DNA of 41,395 nt from Marinobacterium sp. xm-d-530 (GTDB lineage: Bacteria > Pseudomonadota > Gammaproteobacteria > Pseudomonadales > Balneatricaceae), in the NCBI GenBank assembly GCA_949499045.1, contig CATEEE010000259.1, forward strand, positions 1-41,395, read 5' to 3'. Positions 18,821-30,046 of this stretch are shown piece by piece (position 1 is the stretch's first letter; each line of letters opens with the position of its first letter). A program made the position numbers and the translations under genes. The notes below the pieces were generated by a model that worked only from the letters and a program-made list of their open reading frames with translations, searched no databases and was not told where the DNA came from.

Positions 18821-19641
18821 CTTGCCCTTGCTAATATCTCTACAACGCGAACTGCGTCATTGGCGATATTTAACACAATATTCTTTCCCATTACTAAAAA
18901 ATCTGGACCAAAAATCATTGTCGGTGCAAGTTTCGCAGTTTGCTGTTTTGCTGTTGCCTCTTTATTAACTTGTCTTTGACGCCAATTTAGCGCCTCTGTT
19001 GTCCAATCCTCCAAAGAGTGAATATTAAACCCGCCTGTATTTAGCAGTTCCGTCATCTCTTCGACACCGATCAAATGAGATGTTGAGTGAGACCTTGCCC
19101 AAGGTACGGGGTAGACCATGAGATCAGGACGGGTACCTGAAAAAATTTCGTGCATCAGAAGGTAACCTTCAGAGCGCAACAACCGCTTGCACTCTCTAAG
19201 AAGAGCTTGAGTATCGGGTATATTTAGTAACGAATGCTGAAACAGAATTAAATCGAAACTTGAGTCCTTAAAGGGTAGAGCACTGGCATCAGCCGTTAAT
19301 ACTCGACCATTAAACTTGCCCTCGGCTAAATTAGCTAACTCGCGGTTGAGGCGATTGAACTCGTGACAGACATCTATGCCAGTGACTTCGATTATTCCAA
19401 ATGACTCCATCTGCCGCATAAATCCCCCTAAACCTGATCCTATCTCCAGAACTGTTAGTGGATTCAAGGGTTTGAGACGTTCTAATAATCGTTTGGAGGC
19501 GCCTAAGCCGCCAACGTGTAATTGATCAATTGGTGCAAGCTGATAGTCTTCAGCACCATCGATGAAGTGTTCACGAATTTGCCTGATGATTAACTCAACA
19601 TCTAGCTGGTTCTGGTAGTGATTTTGAATTGTTGTAGACAT
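18817..19641 (-). CDS. Class I SAM-dependent methyltransferase
   Basis: 274 aa; VLEIGSGLGGFMRQM, VTGIDVC, ADASALPFKDSSFDLILFQHSLLNI, LLRECKRLLRSEGYLLMHEIF; stop overlaps the kinase start (ATGA). Confidence 0.88.
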   Translation of the reverse strand: MSTTIQNHYQNQLDVELIIRQIREHFIDGAEDYQLAPIDQLHVGGLGASKRLLERLKPLNPLTVLEIGSGLGGFMRQMESFGIIEVTGIDVCHEFNRLNRELANLAEGKFNGRVLTADASALPFKDSSFDLILFQHSLLNIPDTQALLRECKRLLRSEGYLLMHEIFSGTRPDLMVYPVPWARSHSTSHLIGVEEMTELLNTGGFNIHSLEDWTTEALNWRQRQVNKEATAKQQTAKLAPTMIFGPDFLVMGKNIVLNIANDAVRVVEILARAR

Positions 19642-19657
19642 CTTGACCTTAAATGAA

Positions 19658-19680
19658 AAGGGGAGTGTTAAACTCCCCTT
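19658..19680 (-). terminator. Rho-independent terminator downstream of the acyl-CoA synthetase/liu transcript
   Basis: 9-bp stem AAGGGGAGT/ACTCCCCTT with a 5-nt loop followed on the minus strand by TTTTCATTT; just past the stop at 19689. Confidence 0.75.
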
Positions 19681-19688
19681 ATTCTCTA

Positions 19689-21380
19689 TTATTCTTTGTC
19701 GAGTCTCAGCTCGCTTATAGAAATTTCTCTCATTTTGAATTTTTGAATCTTCCCAGTAACTGTCATGGGAAAACTATCGGTGAATTTAAAGTGCTTTGGA
19801 ATCTTAAAGTGAGTGATCTGTCCTTTGCAGAACTCTTTTAGATCCTCGGCACTGACTTCAGGTGCTCCCGAGGTGAGTTTGACCCAGGCAACAAGTTCTT
19901 CACCAAAACGCTTGTCGGGTACTCCGATCACTTGCACGTCGGAGATATGTGGGTACGTATAAAGAAATTCTTCTATCTCTTTTGGATAGATGTTTTCGCC
20001 GCCACGTATAACCATGTCTTTGATACGGCCTACAATTTGTATGTAACCTTTATCGTCCATGATGGCCAAATCGCCTGTGTGCATCCAGCGAGCAGCATCA
20101 ATCGCTTTTTCTGTTGCTTCTGGGTTGTTCCAGTATCCAAGCATTACACTGTAACCACGGGTACAAAGTTCACCAATTTCACCACGATTGACTACTTGGC
20201 CTGTCGATGGGTCGACTAATTTGGTTTCAAGGTGTGGCTGAGTTCGGCCAACGGTAGTTACCTGCTTATCAAAAGGATCATCGGCCGCCGTTTGAGTAGA
20301 GACTGGACTGGTTTCGGTCATCCCATACGCGATTTGAACTTCTTTCATGTGCATTTTTGAATTGACCGCTTTCATGACCTCAGCAGGACAGATAGAGCCC
20401 GCCATAATACCGGTACGCAATGAAGAGACATCGTATTTTTCGAAGTCGGGATGTTCAAGTTCTGCAATAAACATAGTTGGTACACCGTACAGAGCTGTTG
20501 CACGTTCTGCTTCAACTGTTTCTAGCACTGATTGAGGTTCAAATGCATCCGAAGGATAAATCATGGTGGCGCCATGAGTAACACAACCCAGATTGCCCAT
20601 TACCATTCCGAAACAATGGTAAAGTGGAACAGGGATCACCATGCGATCTTGATCAGTCAGATTCATTGACTCAGCAACAAAAAACCCATTGTTAAGGATA
20701 TTGTGGTGAGAAAGTGTGGCTCCTTTAGGGAACCCTGTGGTACCGGAGGTGTACTGAATATTAATTGCATCATCCGCTTGTAGTTTCGACTGGATTGATT
20801 CTAAATGTTCAGTGGTAATCCCTGACCCAAGCTCTATGAAATCGTTCCAACGCCACATTCCGGCATGCTTCTTGTCATCTAAATTGATGATCCCCTTAAG
20901 GTGTTTTAACTTGATTGACTCAAGCTCACCTGTTGCAGTGTGCTCAAGTTCGGGTGCTAACTCGTACAGCATCCCGCGATAGTCTGAGCTCTTAAATGAG
21001 TCGGCCGTTACCAAGTAATTTGCCTCTGATTGATTCAGTGCATACTCAAGCTCGTGTAGTCGATAGGCAGGATTGATATTGACAAGGATAGCGCCGACCT
21101 TTGCAGTTGCGAATTGAGTAACGGTCCACTCAGCACAGTTTGGTGACCACATTCCGACCCGATCACCCCGTTTAACTCCGATTGCGATAAGTGCTTTAGC
21201 AGCCTGTTCGACTTTTTTAGCAAGTTCGGAATAGGTCCATCGGATGTTTTGATGGCGCACAATTAGCGCATCGTTATCAGCGAAACGATGAGCAATTTCA
21301 TCAAACTTATCACCTATCGTACAACCCAGTAGTGGTGTTGTTGAGATGCCATTAGTGTAGCTTAGGTTTATTGTTTTCAT
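19689..21380 (-). CDS. AMP-binding acyl-CoA synthetase (liu-operon associated)
   Basis: 563 aa; [75 protein letters not shown]. Confidence 0.9.
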   Translation of the reverse strand: MKTINLSYTNGISTTPLLGCTIGDKFDEIAHRFADNDALIVRHQNIRWTYSELAKKVEQAAKALIAIGVKRGDRVGMWSPNCAEWTVTQFATAKVGAILVNINPAYRLHELEYALNQSEANYLVTADSFKSSDYRGMLYELAPELEHTATGELESIKLKHLKGIINLDDKKHAGMWRWNDFIELGSGITTEHLESIQSKLQADDAINIQYTSGTTGFPKGATLSHHNILNNGFFVAESMNLTDQDRMVIPVPLYHCFGMVMGNLGCVTHGATMIYPSDAFEPQSVLETVEAERATALYGVPTMFIAELEHPDFEKYDVSSLRTGIMAGSICPAEVMKAVNSKMHMKEVQIAYGMTETSPVSTQTAADDPFDKQVTTVGRTQPHLETKLVDPSTGQVVNRGEIGELCTRGYSVMLGYWNNPEATEKAIDAARWMHTGDLAIMDDKGYIQIVGRIKDMVIRGGENIYPKEIEEFLYTYPHISDVQVIGVPDKRFGEELVAWVKLTSGAPEVSAEDLKEFCKGQITHFKIPKHFKFTDSFPMTVTGKIQKFKMREISISELRLDKE

Positions 21381-21412
21381 TCCTTAGCTCCTTACATTAG
21401 AGATTATTAAAA

Positions 21413-21997
21413 TTATGATCGATTTTGTGAGTGATACTCTAGATTGGGCTGCATATCGACTGCGCTTGCAACACGGTTGGTCATGTTATAAAACCCCGCT
21501 ACATTGGCTATGTCCCAAATATCTTGATCGCTAAAACCCACATTGCGAAGAGCCTGACGGTCAGACTCGTTAATTGTATGTGGTGACTCCGTCATTTTTA
21601 CTGCAAAATCAAGCATTGCTCTTTGCCTCTCTAATAGCTCCGCTGAACGGTAATTCATAACCAATAACTCACCCAGCGTTGGATCCCCAGAGTATTCTCG
21701 CACAGCTGCACCGTGTGCTACTTGGCAGTAGTAGCATCTATTCGATGATGAGACGGCAACGGCAATCATCTCTTTTTCTAGTTGTGAGATACCGCTCTCA
21801 CCGAACATTAGTTCATTATAAATACGAGAAAAGACATCTATTTGGCTTGTTCTGTGGCTGTAGGCTTTAAGTACATTTGGCACCATGCCTAGTTTTTCAT
21901 CACAAATATTAAAGTACTTTTGAACATGATCAGGTAGCTCCTCAAGCTTAGGAATTCCTAAATCAAGTGCGGTTATATATTTTGGTTGAGCGCTCAT
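21413..21997 (-). CDS. AhpD/carboxymuconolactone-decarboxylase-like peroxidase-related protein
   Basis: 194 aa; CYYCQVAHGAAVREYSGDP CxxC-x3-H motif, LLDFAVKMTESPHTI, DQDIWDIANVAGFYNMTNRVA. Confidence 0.85.
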   Translation of the reverse strand: MSAQPKYITALDLGIPKLEELPDHVQKYFNICDEKLGMVPNVLKAYSHRTSQIDVFSRIYNELMFGESGISQLEKEMIAVAVSSSNRCYYCQVAHGAAVREYSGDPTLGELLVMNYRSAELLERQRAMLDFAVKMTESPHTINESDRQALRNVGFSDQDIWDIANVAGFYNMTNRVASAVDMQPNLEYHSQNRS

Positions 21998-22011
21998 GGT
22001 ATTTGCTCCAA

Positions 22012-22920
22012 TTATGCTTGATTGTCGCCCATCGCAATGGCGACCTTTGAATTATTATTTTTACCTAGTTTTTCTGAAATCCAGTGACTTGTTTTTACTA
22101 AATTCTTGAGGTTAACCCCGGTCTCAATACCTAGACCTTCTAGTAAGTAAACAACATCTTCAGTAGCAACATTACCTGATGCACCTTTTGCGTAAGGGCA
22201 TCCACCAAGTCCGGCTACAGAGCTGTCTACAACAGTTATGCCCTCCTCAAGCGCAGAATAAATGTTTGCTATAGCTTGCCCATATGTATCATGAAAATGG
22301 ACTGCAAGTTGTTTAGTTGGTACGACTGATGAAACCGCCTCCAACATAGTTTTAACTTTTTGGGGAGTGCCGATACCAATGGTGTCTCCCAACGATATTT
22401 CGTAACACCCCATATCAAGCATCTGCTTTGCAACTGCAGCAACCTGTTTAGGCGATATATCGCCGGCGTACGGACACCCTATGACAGTTGAAACGTAGCC
22501 TCGTACTGGGATTCCAGCAGATTGAGCTTTTTCAATCACAGGTATAAACCGATCAAGACTTTCGCTAATTGAACAGTTGATGTTCTTTTTGGTGAATGCT
22601 TCTGAAGCTGCGCTAAACACGGCGACTTCACTAGCTTGCGCTTTTATTGCGCCTTTTATGCCAACCAAGTTAGGAGTTAGCGCTGAGTAGGTCACACCCT
22701 CCTTGCGCTTAATACCACTCATAACTTCAGTAGCATCTGCCATCTGTGGTACCCATTTCGGTGAAACGAAACTTGCAGCTTCAATATGGGTGAGACCAGC
22801 ATTTCCTAGTGAATCTATTAGTTCAATCTTAATATCGGTGTTAATGAATTCACCCCTTTCGTTTTGAAGTCCATCTCTAGGCCCGACCTCAACGATTCTT
22901 ACAGATTTGGGTAATTTCAT
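22012..22920 (-). CDS. liuE: Hydroxymethylglutaryl-CoA lyase
   Basis: 302 aa; [62 protein letters not shown]. Confidence 0.95.
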   Translation of the reverse strand: MKLPKSVRIVEVGPRDGLQNERGEFINTDIKIELIDSLGNAGLTHIEAASFVSPKWVPQMADATEVMSGIKRKEGVTYSALTPNLVGIKGAIKAQASEVAVFSAASEAFTKKNINCSISESLDRFIPVIEKAQSAGIPVRGYVSTVIGCPYAGDISPKQVAAVAKQMLDMGCYEISLGDTIGIGTPQKVKTMLEAVSSVVPTKQLAVHFHDTYGQAIANIYSALEEGITVVDSSVAGLGGCPYAKGASGNVATEDVVYLLEGLGIETGVNLKNLVKTSHWISEKLGKNNNSKVAIAMGDNQA

Positions 22921-24914
22921 GATGCTTCGTCCTCGATAAGAGGCTCTATCTCAATAAGATCAGCCCCTTCACTCACCATGTCACCATTAGAATAAAAAAT
23001 TGAGCTTACCTTGCCGTCGCACGTTGCGGAAATTGTATGCTCCATTTTCATGGCTTCCATAATCACAAGCGTTTGTCCGGCCGAGACCTCTTGACCAGCT
23101 TCGACTAGAACGGCCACTACCGCGCCGTTCATTGGTGCTGATAGTGATCCTTCATTGTTCACACTTGTATCAGTAAACGTCTGGCGGTGGCGAATGCATT
23201 CAAACTGCTCGCCTTGATAAAATAGCGAAAGTTTGTCGCCTTCTAAATTGCCGTGAATAGAAAGTTTATGACCATCTATTACAAGAGAAAGAAGATCTCC
23301 AGATAGACTAGCTTTTACTTCATAATGGATATCACCGAGACTGATCCGATAGTAACTCTCAACCTCAAGTACATTAAGTTGATAGTGTTTATCATCAACT
23401 ATTAAGGTAATTGGGCGTGAGTAAGAAGAGTTCAAACGCCAGCTGTTCGTTGAGCTGAAAGGGGAGTACTGGTCTCCAGAAATGAATGACTCTCCTCGTT
23501 CAATTTCACTAAAGAAAGCTGAGGCAATTACTAGTAATCGATTTTTATCAGCTGATTCTGATTTGAAAATTAGTTTTTCGTGTTTTTCGATGAATCCTGT
23601 GTCTAATTCACATCCCCTAAATGGAGTCGAATCTGCAAGTGCATGAAGAAATTGGGTGTTAGTTTTAACACCTGAAATACGATATTCTTCAAGTGCTTGT
23701 ACCATACGATCAATTGCTTTTTCCCTACTTTCATCCCATACAATTAGTTTTGCAATCATCGGATCGTAATAGATGCTGACTTCGTCGCCTTCTACCACAC
23801 CGGTGTCTACTCGGACATGGTTGCTCTCTTCAGGCGTTCTCAGATAGTTCAGTGTACCTGTTGCTGGAAGGAAGTCATTCTCTGGGTCTTCAGCATATAT
23901 ACGAGCCTCAAGTGCGTGCCCTTTGATTGTTAACTCACTTTGAGCAAGAGGAAGTGCTTCGCCACTGGCTATTCGTATTTGCCATTCGACTAGGTCTAGT
24001 CCCGTAATCATTTCTGTTACTGGATGTTCTACTTGCAGACGTGTATTCATCTCCATGAAATAAAAAGATCCATCAACGTCATACAGAAATTCAACCGTAC
24101 CGGCACCAACGTAATTAATGGCCTGAGCAGCTCGAACAGCGGCCTCACCCATTGCACGCCTAGTCTCATCTGATAGCCCAGGAGCTGGTGCTTCCTCGAT
24201 CACTTTTTGATGGCGTCTCTGTACGGAGCAATCCCGCTCAGCAAGGTAAATCGAATGACCTAATTGATCACAAAATACTTGAATTTCAACATGGCGAGGT
24301 TGTGTTAGATAACGCTCTATTAGCATGTCCGGATTGCCAAATGCGTTTTGCGCTTCTCGGCGAGCAGACTGCAAAGCACTATCAAACTCTTCTATTGAAT
24401 TAACTACGCGCATTCCTTTTCCGCCGCCACCAGCAATGGCTTTAAGAAGCTGTGGATAACCACAACGCTCTGACTTCTGGCGTAGCAACTCGGGTGATTG
24501 GTCTTCGCCATGATAACCAGGAACCAATGGCACACCGGCGTCTTCCATAATCGCTTTTGCAGCTGATTTGGAGCCCATTGCGGCAATAGCGGACGAAGGA
24601 GGGCCTATAAAGGTTATTCCCTGTGCTTCAAGAGCTTCAGCGAAAGACGTATTTTCAGATAAGAAACCATAACCTGGGTGAACAGCTTGTGCTCCTGAAC
24701 GCTTACAGATCTCAATAATTGCATCTGCGCGTAAATAGCTCTCTGAACTCGGTGCAGGGCCAAGAAGAAAAGCTTCATCTGCCATCGATACGTGTCGCGC
24801 ATTCGCGTCTGCTTCTGAGTAAACCGCAACACACTTTATGCCCAAACGATGAGCTGTCTGAATAACTCGGCATGCTATCTCGCCACGGTTTGCGATAAGT
24901 ATTTTGTTGAACAT
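22917..24914 (-). CDS. liuD: Methylcrotonoyl-CoA carboxylase, biotin-containing alpha subunit
   Basis: 665 aa; biotin carboxylase [49 protein letters not shown]; biotinyl motif [12 protein letters not shown]. Confidence 0.95.
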   Translation of the reverse strand: MFNKILIANRGEIACRVIQTAHRLGIKCVAVYSEADANARHVSMADEAFLLGPAPSSESYLRADAIIEICKRSGAQAVHPGYGFLSENTSFAEALEAQGITFIGPPSSAIAAMGSKSAAKAIMEDAGVPLVPGYHGEDQSPELLRQKSERCGYPQLLKAIAGGGGKGMRVVNSIEEFDSALQSARREAQNAFGNPDMLIERYLTQPRHVEIQVFCDQLGHSIYLAERDCSVQRRHQKVIEEAPAPGLSDETRRAMGEAAVRAAQAINYVGAGTVEFLYDVDGSFYFMEMNTRLQVEHPVTEMITGLDLVEWQIRIASGEALPLAQSELTIKGHALEARIYAEDPENDFLPATGTLNYLRTPEESNHVRVDTGVVEGDEVSIYYDPMIAKLIVWDESREKAIDRMVQALEEYRISGVKTNTQFLHALADSTPFRGCELDTGFIEKHEKLIFKSESADKNRLLVIASAFFSEIERGESFISGDQYSPFSSTNSWRLNSSYSRPITLIVDDKHYQLNVLEVESYYRISLGDIHYEVKASLSGDLLSLVIDGHKLSIHGNLEGDKLSLFYQGEQFECIRHRQTFTDTSVNNEGSLSAPMNGAVVAVLVEAGQEVSAGQTLVIMEAMKMEHTISATCDGKVSSIFYSNGDMVSEGADLIEIEPLIEDEAS

Positions 24915-25715
24915 CTAGCGTTCCTCCTGGATCCAGTTCGGTTGGCGCTTTTCAAGGAAGGCTGAAAGGCCTTCTTGGCCTTCTGGGCTAACACGAATCT
25001 CTGCAATGCGACGAGCCGTATCATCTATGAGAGATTCATTTATTTCTGTTCCACTAACTTTAAAGATTAACTGCTTGGCTGCATTCATTCCCTGAGGACT
25101 GTTCGTGGCTAATAGGTCTAAATATTTTTTCAATGCCAATTCAAACAATGAAGTGTCAGCGACAATCTCATGTACTAATCCAAAATTCATTGCTTCAACG
25201 GAACTAAATGATTCTGCAGTTAAGAAGAAGCGTCTTGCTTGTCTCTCGCCGATCGCACGAACAACATAAGGAGAGATAACAGCTGGGATTAATCCTATTT
25301 TCACCTCGCTTAAACAAAAACGACTTCTTTTTTCGGCGATAACAATGTCACAACACGCCGCTAAACCCACAGCACCGCCAAAAGCAGCTCCTTGAACAAG
25401 GCAAATTGTTGGTTTGGAGAAATTATTTAAGCGCCGCATTAGTTCAGCGAGGCGACCGGCATCAAGGAGGTTCTCGTCATAACTGTTTTCAGCTATTTTT
25501 TTCATCCAATTAAGATCCGCACCGGCAGAAAAATTCTTACCTTTGGATCTGAGCACTAGCACGCGAACATCAGGATCTTTTTCGGCATCATCAAGCCAAA
25601 TGATCATTTGCTCTATGATGGTGTCATCAAATGCGTTGTGAACTTCAGGACGATTGATGACGATATGTGCGCACCCAGCCTTAGTTTTTTCTAAGAGCAC
25701 AAAAGATTCAGACAT
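24915..25715 (-). CDS. liuC: Enoyl-CoA hydratase, probably methylglutaconyl-CoA hydratase
   Basis: 266 aa; FSAGADLNWMKK, VQGAAFGGAVGLAACCDIVIAEKRSRFCLSEVKIGLIPAVISPYVVRAIG; between liuD and liuB. Confidence 0.92.
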   Translation of the reverse strand: MSESFVLLEKTKAGCAHIVINRPEVHNAFDDTIIEQMIIWLDDAEKDPDVRVLVLRSKGKNFSAGADLNWMKKIAENSYDENLLDAGRLAELMRRLNNFSKPTICLVQGAAFGGAVGLAACCDIVIAEKRSRFCLSEVKIGLIPAVISPYVVRAIGERQARRFFLTAESFSSVEAMNFGLVHEIVADTSLFELALKKYLDLLATNSPQGMNAAKQLIFKVSGTEINESLIDDTARRIAEIRVSPEGQEGLSAFLEKRQPNWIQEER

Positions 25716-25724
25716 ATAACCCCC

Positions 25725-27332
25725 TTACATGCGGAATACGCCGAACTTCGTGTCCGGAATTGGTTTATTGAGTGCGGCAGATAATCCCATCGCAAGCACT
25801 TCACGAGTTTGTGCTGGGTCTATTACTCCATCGTCCCATAGTCGAGCGCTAGCATAATATGGGTGCCCCTGACGCTCGTAAGTGTCCGAAACAGGCTTTT
25901 TGAACTTAGCTTCTTCCTCAGCAGACCAAGATTCCCCTTGGCGTTCTAAACCATCTCTTTTAACCGTTGCAAGAACGCCAGCTGCTTGCTCGCCGCCCAT
26001 TACAGATATGCGAGCGTTTGGCCACATCCATAAGAAGTTTGGATCGTATGCTCGGCCGCACATTCCATAGTTACCGGCACCAAATGAGCCCCCTATTAAA
26101 ACCGTAAGTTTGGGGACATCAGCACAAGCAACTGCAGTCACGAGTTTCGCTCCATGTTTAGCAATACCCTCCGATTCACTTTTTTGTCCGACCATAAATC
26201 CAGTTATATTTTGCAAAAAGATAAGAGGGATTTTTCTCTGACAACATAACTCGATAAAATGAGCGCCTTTCTGGGCTGAATCACTGAATAAGATACCGTT
26301 GTTGGCTAAGATGCCTACTGGATACCCGTGAATGCGAGCAAATCCCGTTATGAGCGTTGTGCCATAAAGCTTTTTGAATTCATCGAATTCAGAACTATCC
26401 ACGATACGAGCAATAACTTCGCGAACATCGAATGGTTTTTTTAGATCAGTTCCAACAATGCCGTATATGTCATTTACATCGTAAATCGGTGCTTTTGGTG
26501 CTTGAATATCCCCGCAAATCTGCTTACGACGGTTTAGGTTTGCAACACAGGTGCGTGCAATCTGCAGAGCGTGTGCGTCATTTTCAGCATAGTGGTCAGC
26601 TACGCCTGAAATTTTACAGTGAACATCGGCACCACCAAGATCCTCAGCGCTCACTTCTTCCCCTGTGGCAGCTTTTACAAGGGGGGGGCCAGCAAGGAAA
26701 ATAGTACCCTGATTTCGAACAATAATTGATTCATCCGCCATTGCAGGGACATAAGCACCGCCAGCAGTACACAGACCCATCACAACAGCAATCTGAGGTA
26801 TGCCTTTTGCAGACATTCTGGCCTGATTAAAGAATATGCGTCCGAAATGGTCACGATCAGGAAATACCTGATCTTGTTGGGGTAAGTTCGCCCCACCGGA
26901 GTCGACAAGGTAGACACAAGGTAAATTGTTTTGTTCAGCAATTTCTTGAGCACGCAAATGCTTTTTAACTGTCAGAGGGAAGTATGTCCCACCTTTAACT
27001 GTCGCATCATTAGCGATGATCATGCATTCCTGGCCGCTAACCCGGCCAATGCCAGTAATAATGCCCGCAGCGGGTACTTTATCGTCGTAAACTTCATACG
27101 CTGCCAGTTGTGATAACTCTAGAAAGGGTGAACCTTCATCCAGTAGAGCGTTTATTCGATCTCGTGGAAGCAACTTGCCGCGTGAAAGATGGCGCTCTTG
27201 ATATTTTGCACCACCTCCTTGTTCGATCAGCGTCACTTTTTTTCTGAGATCATTGACTGCATCGGTCATGCTTGCCTTGTTCTGAATAAATTCATCGGCC
27301 CGCTTGTTCACTTTGCTTTGTAAAATCGGCAT
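25725..27332 (-). CDS. liuB: Methylcrotonoyl-CoA carboxylase, carboxyltransferase beta subunit
   Basis: 535 aa; [95 protein letters not shown]. Confidence 0.95.
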   Translation of the reverse strand: MPILQSKVNKRADEFIQNKASMTDAVNDLRKKVTLIEQGGGAKYQERHLSRGKLLPRDRINALLDEGSPFLELSQLAAYEVYDDKVPAAGIITGIGRVSGQECMIIANDATVKGGTYFPLTVKKHLRAQEIAEQNNLPCVYLVDSGGANLPQQDQVFPDRDHFGRIFFNQARMSAKGIPQIAVVMGLCTAGGAYVPAMADESIIVRNQGTIFLAGPPLVKAATGEEVSAEDLGGADVHCKISGVADHYAENDAHALQIARTCVANLNRRKQICGDIQAPKAPIYDVNDIYGIVGTDLKKPFDVREVIARIVDSSEFDEFKKLYGTTLITGFARIHGYPVGILANNGILFSDSAQKGAHFIELCCQRKIPLIFLQNITGFMVGQKSESEGIAKHGAKLVTAVACADVPKLTVLIGGSFGAGNYGMCGRAYDPNFLWMWPNARISVMGGEQAAGVLATVKRDGLERQGESWSAEEEAKFKKPVSDTYERQGHPYYASARLWDDGVIDPAQTREVLAMGLSAALNKPIPDTKFGVFRM

Positions 27333-27395
27333 AAACTGTTCCTTAAAACTGATATCACTTTCTGAGAAAGTGGTTTGTCAATTTCCCATATTTAG

Positions 27396-28562
27396 TTATT
27401 TGTTCAGGAAAAGTTCGCGTCCAATCAGCATTCGACGAATCTCAGAAGTGCCAGCACCGATTTCATAAAGTTTGGCATCCCTGAGAAGTCTTCCTGTCGG
27501 GAACTCGTTCACATATCCGTTTCCTCCTAAAAGTTGGATAGCATCCAGAGCCATTTTGGTTGCTGTTTCAGCGGTGTATAAAATCACTCCTGCACAATCT
27601 TTGCGACTTGGTTCACCTTGCATAGCGGCCTGAGCTACCGTGTATGTGTACGACTTACACGCGTTCATCAACGTGTACATGTCTGCAATTTTTCCCTGCA
27701 CAAGTTCAAATTCTCCAATGGCTTGACCAAATTGTTTTCTATCACGAATGTACGGCACTGAAATATCCATGGTAGCTTCCATAATTCCAAGTGGACCACC
27801 TGCAAGTACCAATCGCTCGTAATCTAGACCAGACATAAGCACACGAACACCACCGTTGAGTTCACCCAAGATGTTCTCTTTAGGTACTGGACAGTCTTCA
27901 AACAGCAATTCACACGTGTTTGAACCACGCATACCTAATTTGTCGAGTTTTTGATGGCGTGAAAAACCTGGATAATCACGCTCTACAATAAATGCTGTGA
28001 TTCCTTTGGGGCCTGCAGATGTGTCTGTTTTCGCATAGACAACATAGGTATCGGCATCTGGACCGTTAGTGATCCACATCTTGTTACCGTTTAGTAGATA
28101 ATGATCACCGTTATCACGAGCAGTAAGTTTCATCGATACAACATCAGAACCAGCGTTGGGTTCAGACATAGCTAGTGCACCAACGTGATCCCCGCTAATC
28201 AGTTTTGGTAGATATTTTTGTTTCTGTTCTTTTGTGCCATTTCTATGAATTTGGTTAACACAAAGATTTGAGTGGGCTCCGTAGGAGAGGCCAACAGAAG
28301 CTGATGCACGACTGATCTCCTCCATCGCAATGACATGTGCTAAATAGCCCATATCAACGCCGCCGTATTCTTCTTTAACTGTAATCCCCAGAAGACCCAT
28401 ATCACCGAACTTTTTCCAAAGATCTTTAGGAAATTCGTTTTTCTCATCAATTTCTGCTGCGCGAGGTGCTATCTCTTTTGCTGCAAAAGCATTGATGCCA
28501 TCACGTAACATGTCCAGAGTTTCGCCATGGCCGAAATTTAGTCGAGAAAATTGTGAAATCAT
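27396..28562 (-). CDS. liuA: Isovaleryl-CoA dehydrogenase
   Basis: 388 aa; [77 protein letters not shown]. Confidence 0.95.
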   Translation of the reverse strand: MISQFSRLNFGHGETLDMLRDGINAFAAKEIAPRAAEIDEKNEFPKDLWKKFGDMGLLGITVKEEYGGVDMGYLAHVIAMEEISRASASVGLSYGAHSNLCVNQIHRNGTKEQKQKYLPKLISGDHVGALAMSEPNAGSDVVSMKLTARDNGDHYLLNGNKMWITNGPDADTYVVYAKTDTSAGPKGITAFIVERDYPGFSRHQKLDKLGMRGSNTCELLFEDCPVPKENILGELNGGVRVLMSGLDYERLVLAGGPLGIMEATMDISVPYIRDRKQFGQAIGEFELVQGKIADMYTLMNACKSYTYTVAQAAMQGEPSRKDCAGVILYTAETATKMALDAIQLLGGNGYVNEFPTGRLLRDAKLYEIGAGTSEIRRMLIGRELFLNK

Positions 28563-28573
28563 AACGTCATCCT

Positions 28574-28984
28574 TTAATTATTTGATTTTTTTGAATTTGT
28601 TTTTAGATTTTGAAGTGCTTCCAGGCACCGGGTCTCTGCCGAGGTAAGCTCAGCTTGCAGATTTGCTATATCTTCCAGTTGCTGTGATAGCTCAGCTCTT
28701 TTGATGGTAATAACTTCAATTAGTCGTTTAAGTTGTTTCTCACTTCCTGAGTTCGTTTTGTCCCAAAGAGAGAATAGCTCCCGTATTTCTGCCAAAGAAA
28801 AGCCAAGTCTCTTGCCTCTGAGAATTAGTTTTAATCGAACACGATCTTGTCGTGAGTAAATGCGTGTCTGCCCACTCCTCTTAGGGAAAAGAAGTTTTTG
28901 GTCCTCATAGAAGCGAACGCTTCTAGTAGTGAGGTCAAACTCTCTAGCCAGTTCGCTAATAGAAAATGTTGTCTGCTGCTTCAT
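28574..28984 (-). CDS. liuR: MerR-family regulator of leucine/isovalerate catabolism
   Basis: 136 aa; [68 protein letters not shown]; immediately upstream of liuA. Confidence 0.93.
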   Translation of the reverse strand: MKQQTTFSISELAREFDLTTRSVRFYEDQKLLFPKRSGQTRIYSRQDRVRLKLILRGKRLGFSLAEIRELFSLWDKTNSGSEKQLKRLIEVITIKRAELSQQLEDIANLQAELTSAETRCLEALQNLKTNSKKSNN

Positions 28985-29025
28985 GTCATCACTCAGTTAT
29001 TGTGATCCATAACAATATCTGTACT

Positions 29026-29041
29026 TAACGTTAACGTAAAC
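29026..29041. promoter_or_regulatory. Candidate LiuR operator TAACGTTAACGTAAAC
   Basis: ACGT-NN-ACGTAAAC architecture in the liuR/livG divergent intergenic region; same form as the site at 33993-34008. Confidence 0.6.
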
Positions 29042-29281
29042 ATTAATAGGGGAAAACCTTTATTTTTTGTTTATTGAGGGTTAAAAATATAAGTCTCTGA
29101 TATATATAGTAAAATTATTGAAAATAGACCTATTTCGCCGCTTTATTATACTAAAGTCTTACTTCACAACCCCTATTTGCAATTGCTAGGTTTGTCGTAA
29201 GCAAAGACATTCTGAGAGCACCAATCTGATGTTGCGCCGTAATAAAAATAAATCAGTAATTAACTGGAGAGATCAGTTTTC

Positions 29282-30046
29282 ATGTGTGCCGACTATGTAT
29301 TGCAGACAAAGAACCTCGTTAAAGAATTCAAAGGTTTTACGGCGGTTGACGACGTTAATCTAAATGTTGAGCGAGGCTCAATTCACGCTTTGATTGGTCC
29401 AAATGGGGCAGGCAAAACAACCGTGTTCAACCTCCTTACTAAGTTCTTGATACCTACATCGGGTCAGATTTTGTTCAACGGTAATGACATTACCAGTATG
29501 AAATCTGCGGAAATTGCTCGAAAAGGTGTGGTTCGTTCTTTTCAAATATCAGCTGTTTTTCCACACCTGACCGTTCTGGAGAATGTTCGTGTTGCTTTAC
29601 AGCGGAAAGAGGGCAATAGCTTTCATTTTTGGAAATCAGATAAAGTCCTAAATCGTCTCAATGACAGAGCCATTGAGCTACTTGACTCTGTAGGGCTAGC
29701 GAGTCATGCGGATTCCTTAACAGTCGATCAGCCTTATGGCCGCAAAAGAGCTCTCGAAATAGCAACGACCCTTGCTCTGGATCCCGAATTGATGCTTCTA
29801 GATGAGCCCACTCAAGGAATGGGGCATGAAGATGTGGAATCTGTATCTGATTTGATAAAAAAAGTGTCTAAAGACCGCACTATCTTAATGGTGGAGCACA
29901 ACCTACACGTAGTTTCAAAGCTTGCAGATAAAATTTCTGTTCTTCAAAGAGGTTCGATTTTAACTGAGGGCGATTATGAAACAGTGTCTAGTGATAGCCG
30001 TGTTAAAGAGGCCTATCTAGGGGTTAGTGAAGAGGAGACAGCATAG
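29282..30046 (+). CDS. livG: Branched-chain amino acid-type ABC transporter ATP-binding protein
   Basis: 254 aa; LIGPNGAGKTTVFNLLTKFL, LMLLDEPTQGMGHEDVESV, ILMVEHNLHVV. Confidence 0.92.
   Translation: MCADYVLQTKNLVKEFKGFTAVDDVNLNVERGSIHALIGPNGAGKTTVFNLLTKFLIPTSGQILFNGNDITSMKSAEIARKGVVRSFQISAVFPHLTVLENVRVALQRKEGNSFHFWKSDKVLNRLNDRAIELLDSVGLASHADSLTVDQPYGRKRALEIATTLALDPELMLLDEPTQGMGHEDVESVSDLIKKVSKDRTILMVEHNLHVVSKLADKISVLQRGSILTEGDYETVSSDSRVKEAYLGVSEEETA

Noticed and set aside
26432-26704. 90-aa plus-strand ORF inside liuB, His/Gln-rich
   Set aside because: Antisense composition artefact of a carboxyltransferase gene.
28996-29017. Overlapping short inverted repeats (GTTAT...ATAAC, TATTGT...ACAATA) next to liuR
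   Set aside because: Short AT-rich arms that could easily arise by chance in a promoter region; the adjacent ACGT palindrome is the better-supported operator.
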